Origin: Polyangiaceae bacterium
GTDB taxonomy: Bacteria; Myxococcota_A; Polyangia; Polyangiales; Polyangiaceae
DNA length: 36,742 nt
Reading direction: 5' to 3'
Assembly: GCA_025934595.1 (NCBI GenBank)
Contig: JAICXU010000002.1
Location: forward strand, 1-36,742
Position numbers and translations under genes: made by a program. Positions 9,090-17,059 of the stretch are shown here, in pieces. The notes under the pieces were generated by a model. That model was given only the letters and a program-made list of their open reading frames with translations. It was not told where the DNA came from and did no database searches. Every line of letters starts with the position of its first letter. Positions within the stretch are counted from its first letter, which is position 1.

Positions 9090-9518
9090 ATGCCTCGCGA
9101 AACCAGCCAGCTCGTGGAAGTCGTCCGTCGACGGATTCGCGAGCTGCGAGTCGAACATCAGCTGACTCAAGCTGAGCTTTGCGAGCGTGCCGGGCTTTCC
9201 ACGGATTCGATCACCCGCCTAGAAACAGGAAAGCGCGAGCCCACTCTTCGCACGATCGAAGCGCTTGCAGCCGCGCTCCGTGTCTCACCCAGCCAGTTTT
9301 TTGCGGGCGCCCCCATCCCCGCGGAGCGCGAATCTTCGCGAGCGATGCGGCGGGTCGTCGCGATGCTCGAGGGGCAGCCGGACCGCGTTCTCTCACTCGC
9401 CGAAGACGTCGTGACGATTCTCGTCCGACCGGGCACCGATGCAAAAATGGCTTCGAAGAAAAGGCCAGCGCCGACGTTGCGGAAGAAGAAGACCGCACAC
9501 GCGCGAAGACGTTTTTAG
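9090..9518 (+). CDS. XRE-family HTH transcriptional regulator (controller-like)
   Basis: VRRRIRELRVEHQLTQAELCERAGLSTDSITRLETGKREPTLRTIEALAAALRVSPSQFF (HTH_3); basic Lys/Arg C-terminal tail; divergent from mod-res. ATG at 9090 rather than 8988. Confidence 0.9.
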   Translation: MPRETSQLVEVVRRRIRELRVEHQLTQAELCERAGLSTDSITRLETGKREPTLRTIEALAAALRVSPSQFFAGAPIPAERESSRAMRRVVAMLEGQPDRVLSLAEDVVTILVRPGTDAKMASKKRPAPTLRKKKTAHARRRF

Positions 9519-10099
9519 AGATATTTTTCGACGAGGTCTTCGAGCTCGGATTTTTGGGTGACGCCGACGCGGATCGCGCGCACGACGCCCTCGCGATCGA
9601 GCACGACCATCGTCGGCAGCCCGTCGACGTCGAAGTGTGACGCGCCATTCGAGTCGTCGAACACCATCGGATAGGAGATTTTTTTCTGTCGCGTCCAAAT
9701 GCGCGGGAGATTCGGATCTTGATATTGGCTCACGCCGACGACGACGAGCCCCTTGTCGTCGTATTTTTTCCCGACTTGATCGAGGATCGGCGCTTCGATG
9801 TTGCAGGGGCCGCACCACGTCGCCCAAAAATCCAAGATGACGACTTTGCCTTTGAGCGCCGACACCGGCATGTTCGTCATCGCTTGCCCATCGGCGCCTT
9901 TCGGCAAGCGTTCGGCATTGGCGACGACGGGAAACGAGAGATCCGGCGCACCTTTTCCGACGAACGGCGGATCGTGCCCGCTGAACACACGCGGCAAGAG
10001 CGCGATGCCGACGAGCAAGCCCACGACGAGCAAGCACACCGCGAGCGGATAGAGAACTCCGCCGGCGGCGTCGGGGCTCGGCTCGGAACGCGTAGTCAT
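9515..10099 (-). CDS. TlpA/ResA-like membrane-anchored thioredoxin-fold protein
   Basis: N-terminal TM, LKGKVVILDFWATWCGPCNIEAPILDQVGKKY, DGLPTMVVLDREG. Confidence 0.9.
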   Translation of the reverse strand: MTTRSEPSPDAAGGVLYPLAVCLLVVGLLVGIALLPRVFSGHDPPFVGKGAPDLSFPVVANAERLPKGADGQAMTNMPVSALKGKVVILDFWATWCGPCNIEAPILDQVGKKYDDKGLVVVGVSQYQDPNLPRIWTRQKKISYPMVFDDSNGASHFDVDGLPTMVVLDREGVVRAIRVGVTQKSELEDLVEKYL

Positions 10100-11709
10100 C
10101 CTGTTTTCGATAGCACGGGTTGGGAACGTGCGGCATCGGGGGTGACACGCGGCAAGTGCATGACGAACCGCGCGCCGCCGAGATCGGTGCTTTTTCCGAC
10201 GTCGATCGTGCCACCGTGCTCGACGACGATTTTCTTCACGATGGCAAGACCGAGCCCGCTGCCGTCGTGCTTGGTGGTGAAATAGGGATCGAAGACGCGC
10301 GCGAGCGCTTCGTTCGGAATGCCCGGACCGTCGTCCTCGACCACGATCGCGGCGCCCGTCCCTTCGCGTTTCGCGCTCACGCGGACGTGGCCGAGCGCGT
10401 CAGGATCCGCGGGTTTTTCTCCTGGTTTCGTCTCCGCTTTCGGATGCGCGTCGCGAATGGCCTGCACCGAGTTGCGCACGAGATTCACGATGACGCGCCG
10501 GAGCATCTGCTTGTCGATCGGCGCACGCAGCTCGTCTTCCGGAAGTTGCCACGCGACGTCGACGTTCGCCGCTTCGCTCGATTCGTCGCCTTCGCCCGTC
10601 TCCTCGAGATGCGCGAGCTGCTGCGAGCAGTCGTGCAAAAATTCGCGCAGGCTCTCTTCTTTCAGCTCCGCGCGCGGAAGCCGCGCGAAGTTCGAGAAGC
10701 TCGTGACGAGCCGCCGCAACGTGCCGACCTCCTCTTCGACGATCTCGAGCGTCGTGTCGAGGAGCTCGCGAAAGCGCGGATCCTCTCCCGCGTATTTCTT
10801 GTGACACTCCTGCACGGCGAGCTGGATCGGCGTGAGCGGATTTTTGATCTCGTGCGCGAGGCGCTGCGCCATTTCTTGCCACGCGCCCATTCGCTGCAAA
10901 AATTCGATGCGCGTGCGGGATTGCTGCATCTCGCCGAGCATGCGATTGAACGTGCGTGCGAGATCCGTGAGCTCGTCGGATCCGGTGACGGGCACGCGCA
11001 CGGTCATGTCGCCCTGACCTACTTTCTCGATCGCCGTCGCCAGTCGATTGATTCGGCGCGTGACCCCGCGCGCGAGGACCGTTCCGAGCATCAACGTGAG
11101 AAGGATCGTGATGCCGAGAAGCACGGCGAACGCGTAGATGTAGCCTTGATAGAGCTCGGAGCGCGAAGCCTCGATCTGGTGATATTTCGTGACGACGTTG
11201 CCCGTGGTCTCGAGCTCGTCGAGGCGTTTGCGATCGATCGCGAACGGGGCCGCGGCCATCGGGCCGGCTTCGTCGTCGGTGAGCGGGCGCGCGACGTCGA
11301 GGCTGCGTTCCGTGGCTTCGTCGACGGGTCTCCCGCGATCGCGCTCCGCGAGCACGTTGCCGTCGGCGTCGAGAATCTGCAATTTCACGAGCTCGGGATA
11401 ACGCGGGAAAATCGTGTCGATCTGCGCTTCGACGAGCTCGGAGTTGTGCTTCTTCGCGGCCTCGCGGAGCACCTCGTCGGCGGCAATGGCATCGGTTTGA
11501 TGCCGCATGTCGTCTTTGATCGCTTTGACGTAGTCCTTCGTGACGTCGACGCCGCGATCGAGCTGCTTGCCGATCTCCGGGTTGAACCAGATCGCGGAGG
11601 CTTGCGAGAACATCTTGTTCGCGAGCCACACCGCAGCGATGAGCGGCAACGTCGCGGTGATGAAGACGACGACCGCGAGCCTCCGTTCGGTTTTGCCGAT
11701 GACCGCCAA
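10096..11709 (-). CDS. Membrane sensor histidine kinase, NtrY-like (two TM, HAMP, HisKA, HATPase_c)
   Basis: HAMP-like RGVTRRINRLATAIEKVGQGDMTVRVPVTGSDELTDLARTFNRML; H-box AQRLAHEIKNPLTPIQLA; N/G boxes NLVRNSVQAI, VEDDGPGIP, GSGLGLAIVKKIV. ATGA overlap with the TlpA-like gene. Confidence 0.93.
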   Translation of the reverse strand: MAVIGKTERRLAVVVFITATLPLIAAVWLANKMFSQASAIWFNPEIGKQLDRGVDVTKDYVKAIKDDMRHQTDAIAADEVLREAAKKHNSELVEAQIDTIFPRYPELVKLQILDADGNVLAERDRGRPVDEATERSLDVARPLTDDEAGPMAAAPFAIDRKRLDELETTGNVVTKYHQIEASRSELYQGYIYAFAVLLGITILLTLMLGTVLARGVTRRINRLATAIEKVGQGDMTVRVPVTGSDELTDLARTFNRMLGEMQQSRTRIEFLQRMGAWQEMAQRLAHEIKNPLTPIQLAVQECHKKYAGEDPRFRELLDTTLEIVEEEVGTLRRLVTSFSNFARLPRAELKEESLREFLHDCSQQLAHLEETGEGDESSEAANVDVAWQLPEDELRAPIDKQMLRRVIVNLVRNSVQAIRDAHPKAETKPGEKPADPDALGHVRVSAKREGTGAAIVVEDDGPGIPNEALARVFDPYFTTKHDGSGLGLAIVKKIVVEHGGTIDVGKSTDLGGARFVMHLPRVTPDAARSQPVLSKTG

Positions 11710-11763
11710 ATTAACCTCGCAAAAAGATACTACGCCCTCGTGCGAAGCACGATTCGCCTCCCT

Positions 11764-12711
11764 CTAAAGTCCGAACCAAGGCATTTCGTGGACGAAGTCT
11801 TGTTTGTCGATGCGGCCGACGAGCACGATTTTTTCGACGCCGGTCTTCACGACGGGCTCGGGGAACGCGTCGCACGGCAAGAACGCGCCTTTCTCGAAGC
11901 CGCCCGCAGCCAGCCAAAAAAGGTGGATTCCTTTCGAGCCGGCGCACGCCACGAGCAGGATGCGACCGTCGCCGACGACGAAAAAATCGATCCAACGAAA
12001 GTCGTAGTCCCCGAAGCGCTCCGGTGACGGGAAGTCGGCGCCGACGTCACGAATCTCCGGCACGTGCGCCCTCAAATACTTGTAGAATACATCATAGGTG
12101 GGTTTCGTGATCCGCGGCAGCTTGCGCTCTCCCGCCAAGAATTTCGGAAGCGCATCGAAGTCGCGCGTGGGCTCTTCGACGTGCGTGCGATAGCGATCCG
12201 CGAGTGATCCTCCGAGCGCGCTCGCGAAGGCTTCGTCCGCGAGCGATTTCAGCCACCAATGAAAGACGGCGAGCTTCGCCGTGCCGACGCGGCTCTCGAG
12301 CACGACGACGCTCTCCCAAAGTGGGCGGCGCACGCTCCATTCCGCGCTCCGTCCTCGTCTTGCGCACTCACCGACGTACGCCGCACCGTGCACGACGACG
12401 TTGAAGAGCTCGCTCTCCGCCGTTCCTGCCGCGCCGTGCTCGGACCACGCGTCACGGCGCGCGAGAGTCAGCGCTGCGCTCAAGCGATGCACGCTCGCGT
12501 CCGAAAAATCCAACGTCAGATCTTCGCCGAAGAGCGCCTTCGATCGGCCGACGAACACGTTCGCGGCGTCCGTGAGATGACCGAAAATGGCGCTATTTTT
12601 AGCCGGATTCGCGTCTTCGGTGCGTGCCTTCTGCAGGTTCTCGAACGCGTCCGCCGGATAGAGCGGCAGAAAGTACCGCACGAAGATCTCTTGGGCGTCG
12701 AGCGCGCGCAC
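11764..12711 (-). CDS. Uncharacterised protein
   Basis: Long ORF with balanced composition (MRALDAQEIFVRYFLPLYPADAFENLQ...HEMPWFGL); no recognised motif; GTG start. Confidence 0.65.
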   Translation of the reverse strand: MRALDAQEIFVRYFLPLYPADAFENLQKARTEDANPAKNSAIFGHLTDAANVFVGRSKALFGEDLTLDFSDASVHRLSAALTLARRDAWSEHGAAGTAESELFNVVVHGAAYVGECARRGRSAEWSVRRPLWESVVVLESRVGTAKLAVFHWWLKSLADEAFASALGGSLADRYRTHVEEPTRDFDALPKFLAGERKLPRITKPTYDVFYKYLRAHVPEIRDVGADFPSPERFGDYDFRWIDFFVVGDGRILLVACAGSKGIHLFWLAAGGFEKGAFLPCDAFPEPVVKTGVEKIVLVGRIDKQDFVHEMPWFGL

Positions 12712-12731
12712 GAGGCGACTATACTCCGTGC

Positions 12732-13724
12732 GTGCTGACGAGCGACGTCGCTTTCGAAGGCTGGACCACGGAAGATTGGACGAGGCTCGTCCATCTCTGG
12801 AAGCCGCGCGCCGCCGACGTCGAAGACGAGCCGAATCGTCCGCGTGGCGGCGTCATCGTGATTCACGACGGCGAGCGCGTACGAAAAATCTTGAGCACGA
12901 AGAGCGGCCGCGTCGTGCCGACGAAAGAAGAAGGGCTGCCGTCGCTCGAGGAGCTGTGCAATCGGCAGCGCGCGAGCTGGGGGCTCTCCGCGAAATTCGG
13001 CGCGCTCGACGACGTGATGGAGCGCTTCGGTGCGCGCGCGCGCCGGCATGACGACCTCACGCAGCAAGTCATCACGCTCGTCTCCATCGTGCGTGATTTG
13101 ATCGACGAAGGCGCGATCGAGAGCTGGCCGCGCCGGCTCCGCGGCGTGCCGGTGCCGACGGCAAGCATGATCGATCGCACGCTCGACGCGGTATGCGAAG
13201 ACGGTCGCGCGATCTGCCTCGGCATGTTCGACGAGGGCGCGCTGTGGACCGCGCTCGTCTTGCGCCGTCGTGGTCGCGGCTTCGATACGATCGCGGGACC
13301 CGCCGAGCTCCGACCCGCGATGGGCCTTCTTTCCGGGGATTTTCGGCGGGACTATCGTCATCTCGAACGCGCGGTCGAAGAACGTTACGCGCCGCTTTCG
13401 CTCGGCCTCTATGCGGAGGTCGAGACGTTTCGCACGTTGCAGGTCGACGCGCGACCAGGTGCGTGGGGACGCGCGGTCGCCGTGCGTGACGTCGTCGTTT
13501 CGCCGGTGCCGGCGGCGATCGGGCTCGCGCTCGGCGTGGATGCGGCGCGGCTCGCGTTCGACAAAGCGAAGGTCGTCGCGTCACGCGTGGATTTTTTCGG
13601 CATGCTCGATCCGCTCGCGGCGATGATGCGGAAGCGTCTCGGCTCGGCGGCGGGCGATCGCGACGTGTCCAAAGTGCTGGGATTCGATCCGATGGCCGCG
13701 CTGCGCTCGCTTTTGAGGCGATGA
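12732..13724 (+). CDS. Uncharacterised protein
   Basis: ORF with balanced composition from GTG 12732 (VLTSDVAFEGWTTEDWTRLVHLWKPR...KVLGFDPMAALRSLLRR); no recognised family; ORF-track start 12624 judged too early. Confidence 0.65.
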   Translation: MLTSDVAFEGWTTEDWTRLVHLWKPRAADVEDEPNRPRGGVIVIHDGERVRKILSTKSGRVVPTKEEGLPSLEELCNRQRASWGLSAKFGALDDVMERFGARARRHDDLTQQVITLVSIVRDLIDEGAIESWPRRLRGVPVPTASMIDRTLDAVCEDGRAICLGMFDEGALWTALVLRRRGRGFDTIAGPAELRPAMGLLSGDFRRDYRHLERAVEERYAPLSLGLYAEVETFRTLQVDARPGAWGRAVAVRDVVVSPVPAAIGLALGVDAARLAFDKAKVVASRVDFFGMLDPLAAMMRKRLGSAAGDRDVSKVLGFDPMAALRSLLRR

Positions 13725-13818
13725 CCCGCGACAAGACGCCGCGCATCGGCCTTTTCCGTACTACCTGAGGCGTATCGCGTACCGCGACGCGGAGGCGTAT
13801 CGTAGCGGAGCGCGAGCC

Positions 13819-15123
13819 ATGATGACCGGAGGGCACGACGAGCTCGAGGCGATCCGCCTGATTGCGCGAACGCGCAAGACGCACGATCTCGCCGCGCTTT
13901 GCGGTGAGATGCAAATCATCGCGGCAGCGTCGACGTACAGCGAGCGCGCCGCCATCTATCTGTTGACGCCTGATCGCACGAAGCTCGCGATGGCGACGAC
14001 ACCCTACGGTTACGAGGGCGATCTCGCGGAAAAACACCGCATGGCGCCCCTCGATAGCCCGATCCTCGGCGAGGTCATTCGTAAGCTGATACCGCTCGTC
14101 TTCAGCGCGAGCAGCCTCCCCGACGCGTATCGTGAGGCGTCGGTTCGAGCTGGATTCGTCGAGTACGCGGTCGTTCCTCTTCATTCGGACGGCGTGCTCA
14201 CGGGCACGTTGAACCTCGCGCGCACGCGCTCCGAGCCGTACGCGAAGGACATCGTGCAGCTCGCGCTCACGTTGGGCGATCAGATTTCGGTGCAGATCGA
14301 ACGCGCGCGTCTATATCTCGCGGAGAAAGAGCGGTCGGAGAGCCTCGCGCGCGTGAACGCGGATCTTCTCCGGAGCTACGAGGAGCTCGCAAGCGCGCAA
14401 ACGGAGCTGATTCGCCAAGAGCGACGTGCGAGCCTCGGCGAGCTCGCGGTGCTCGTCGCGCACGAGGTGCGGAATCCGCTCGGCGTCATGTTCAACGTCG
14501 CCGCGGAGCTTCGAAAAATTCCCGCCGTGCCGCCGAGCGCATCGCTGCTCGTCGGAATCTTGGAAGAAGAGGCCGCGCGTCTCGAACGCATCGTGCACGC
14601 CTTTCTCGATTTCGGTCACCCCATCACGCCGACGTTCAAACGCGTGAGCGTCCGCAATGTCGTCGACACCGCGATCGAGCTGACGACGCGTGCCCTTTCG
14701 ATCACGGCGGCCACTTGGCACGTCGAAGTCGAAACCGGCGCTTCCGAGCTGGAGGCCGACGAGCACCTCCTCGGACAGGCGCTCGTCAGCTTGCTCACGA
14801 ACGCCGCCGAGTCGCAGTCGCTTCGCGGGACGATTTACGTTCGCGCACGATGCAGCGGAAACGGGGGAAATGAGCGTCTTCTCCTCTCCGTCGAAGACGA
14901 GGGCACCGCCGTCGATCCGCGCATTCTCGATCGCGTCTTCGATCCGTTCTTCACGACGAAAGCCTCGGGAACGGGCCTCGGTCTCGCGATCGTCAAACGA
15001 AACGCCGACGCTCACGGAGGAGAGGTCACCATCGCGCCCGGCCGCTCGAAGGGCACGATCGTGACGATGAGCGTGCCGATCGTCGCCCAGAGCTCGAAGG
15101 CCGGAGGAATCACTGCAAGCTAA
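13819..15123 (+). CDS. GAF-domain sensor histidine kinase
   Basis: N-terminal GAF-like region; HisKA RRASLGELAVLVAHEVRNPLGVMFNV; HATPase boxes LLTNAAES, VEDEGTAVD, GTGLGLAIVKRNADAHGG. Confidence 0.9.
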   Translation: MMTGGHDELEAIRLIARTRKTHDLAALCGEMQIIAAASTYSERAAIYLLTPDRTKLAMATTPYGYEGDLAEKHRMAPLDSPILGEVIRKLIPLVFSASSLPDAYREASVRAGFVEYAVVPLHSDGVLTGTLNLARTRSEPYAKDIVQLALTLGDQISVQIERARLYLAEKERSESLARVNADLLRSYEELASAQTELIRQERRASLGELAVLVAHEVRNPLGVMFNVAAELRKIPAVPPSASLLVGILEEEAARLERIVHAFLDFGHPITPTFKRVSVRNVVDTAIELTTRALSITAATWHVEVETGASELEADEHLLGQALVSLLTNAAESQSLRGTIYVRARCSGNGGNERLLLSVEDEGTAVDPRILDRVFDPFFTTKASGTGLGLAIVKRNADAHGGEVTIAPGRSKGTIVTMSVPIVAQSSKAGGITAS

Positions 15124-17050
15124 ACACGATCCTGCGCGCGCTTGCATACCGCGCGCGATTGCTCGCACGATCGAACGCTTCGAGGCGCTTCGCCGGCCGC
15201 AAGGATTCTTCGAAGGTTTCTCCGACGCCGGCGTCGTGTTCGACGCGGCGAACGTGCTCCTTTCGCGTTTCGTCGGCGAGAGTTGGCCCGAAGATTCGAT
15301 GCGCATCTCCGCGAAGATGCGTCATGTGCTGACAGGCCAAGATTCCTCCGGTCTTTTTTTTCTTTATCCAGGCGGGCCCGTCAGCGTGCATGCGACGCGC
15401 ATCGTCGTCATGGCGATCGATCGCGTGCTCGAGTCGAATCCGGATCTGTTACTGGCCTTCCGCGAGGAGCTGCGATCGGCGCGCGAACGTGCGCACGGAG
15501 GCATCGAGCGGCCGCCTGCGAATCGCCTCGAGCTCGCGTACCTCTTCGGCTTTCGCTGGATGATCGAAGCGCTCGACGCGAACGCGGCGGCAACGTCTCG
15601 CGATTTTCCGACGCCGAGCCTCCTCGTGCTCTTGCCGATCATGATGAGCGGGCTTCTTCCGAAGATCGTATGGCGAAGGACGGATCGCATCGTCTACCCG
15701 TTCATCGCGGTCTTGCCGCAGCTCCTTTCGCTGAGCGCGTGGCGTGCAGTCGGAACGTCACGCGCCGGCCGAGCCTTCTTGCGGTTCTTCGACAAGCTGC
15801 CGACGCCGTTGCGACGCCTGAAGTCGAAAGCAGGACGCGCCGCCGCGCATTGGCTCTTCGCGCGCCAAGACGAAGGCGGAGGTTTTTATTACTCGCCGCT
15901 CTACACGTATCTCTTCGTCGCGGGCCTGCGTGATGCGTCTTCGCTCGCGGAGTCGGAGCTCCTCTCGCGACGCGCCGACGCTGCGATCGCGAGAGCGCTC
16001 GTCTACATTCGCGCGCGTGAGGTCGACGTGCCCACTGGCATTTCGACGAGCTTCGTCGCCTCGGACATTTGGGATACGACCGCGGTCGCAACGTCGCTGC
16101 TCGATGCGCCGCCTGGCGTGCTGCCACCGGTGCTCACGCCGGAGGCGCTCGGCGCGTACCCGATCACGCTGCAGAGCGCATCGGGAGGATTTTCGTACGG
16201 TCGCGGGTCGAAATTTCCCGACGTCGACACGACGGGGCTCGTGATGGGTCTCTTCGCCGAGCTCGTACGCCGTCATCCGGCCGCGGCCGAGCGCGACGCG
16301 ATGGTCGACAGCGCGATTCGAGCTTTCGATTTTTTGGAGAAGCATCGCAGCGCGGCGGGCGGCTTCAATGCATGGACCATTCGACACGGCGAAAATCCGC
16401 CGCCATTGCCGTCGGAATTCACGTCGATGCTCTTCGACGTGTCGTCGGCCGACGTGACGGCGCGCATCATGGTCTCGCTCGGACGCGTGATGGCGCTTGC
16501 AAGTGAGGACGCGAAAGCGCGCGAGGATTTCGGAGCGGCGCGCCTCGAAAAAGCGGAGCGATTGCGAAAGAAAGGTCTCGCGTATTTGCTCGCGGCGAAA
16601 GACGTCTCGAGCGGGCTTTGGCCCGCGCGATGGAGCCTCGGATTCATCATCGGCACGCGCTTCGTCTTCGACGCGCTCGAAAGCTATCCCGAGATCCGCG
16701 ACGAGACCGACGCGCTTCGTGATGCCGCCGCGCGCACGCTCGTCCAATGCCAAAACGCCGACGGTGGCTTCGGCGAGTCGCCGGATTCGGATCTCCGCGA
16801 TCGATTTTCACCTTCGCGGTCGAGCGCACCGTTCATCACCGCCGCCGCCTACGGAATCTTGGCGAAAGCCCGAGGACCGCTCGCGAGCGAGGCTGCGACG
16901 CGCGCGCTCGAAAATCTGCTTCGCACGCAGCAGCCCGAGGGCACGTGGCAGGAGGTGAGCTTGTGCACGCAATTCGCCGGGCTCTATGCGAGCTACGCGC
17001 TCATGACCGAGGTGGCGATCGCAACGACTCTCTTTCGCGCGAAGAAGTAA
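15113..17050 (+). CDS. Squalene-hopene cyclase / class II terpene cyclase family protein with DVDTTG in place of DxDDTA
   Basis: GQDSSGLFFLYPGGPVSVHATR (cf. SHC QREDGxWALYPGGPGDLSTT), GRGSKFPDVDTTGLVMGLF (cf. YPDVDDTAVV), SSADVTARIMVSLG (cf. PPTADVTARVLEMLG), PARWSLGFIIGTRFVFDALE, QNADGGFGES, QQPEGTW. Family-like sequence continues upstream of the ORF-track GTG (15236) to a CTG at 15113; conservative start is 15236. Confidence 0.82.
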   Translation: MQAKHDPARACIPRAIARTIERFEALRRPQGFFEGFSDAGVVFDAANVLLSRFVGESWPEDSMRISAKMRHVLTGQDSSGLFFLYPGGPVSVHATRIVVMAIDRVLESNPDLLLAFREELRSARERAHGGIERPPANRLELAYLFGFRWMIEALDANAAATSRDFPTPSLLVLLPIMMSGLLPKIVWRRTDRIVYPFIAVLPQLLSLSAWRAVGTSRAGRAFLRFFDKLPTPLRRLKSKAGRAAAHWLFARQDEGGGFYYSPLYTYLFVAGLRDASSLAESELLSRRADAAIARALVYIRAREVDVPTGISTSFVASDIWDTTAVATSLLDAPPGVLPPVLTPEALGAYPITLQSASGGFSYGRGSKFPDVDTTGLVMGLFAELVRRHPAAAERDAMVDSAIRAFDFLEKHRSAAGGFNAWTIRHGENPPPLPSEFTSMLFDVSSADVTARIMVSLGRVMALASEDAKAREDFGAARLEKAERLRKKGLAYLLAAKDVSSGLWPARWSLGFIIGTRFVFDALESYPEIRDETDALRDAAARTLVQCQNADGGFGESPDSDLRDRFSPSRSSAPFITAAAYGILAKARGPLASEAATRALENLLRTQQPEGTWQEVSLCTQFAGLYASYALMTEVAIATTLFRAKK

Positions 17051-17059
17051 GATCGGCGC

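Noticed and set aside
4547-9518. Considered BREX, DISARM or Dnd-type defence for the methyltransferase/helicase module
   Set aside because: Only a methyltransferase, a helicase-nuclease and an HTH regulator are present; no PglZ, BrxC, DrmA/B, DndB-E or phospholipase-like genes. Type III-like R-M is the simpler reading.
10120-12027. 635-aa + strand ORF
   Set aside because: Fully antisense to the NtrY-like kinase; Arg/Asp/Val-rich, no domain motifs; the kinase frame carries all diagnostic boxes.
13072-14184. 370-aa - strand ORF
   Set aside because: Antisense to two well-supported + genes, Arg-rich, no motifs.
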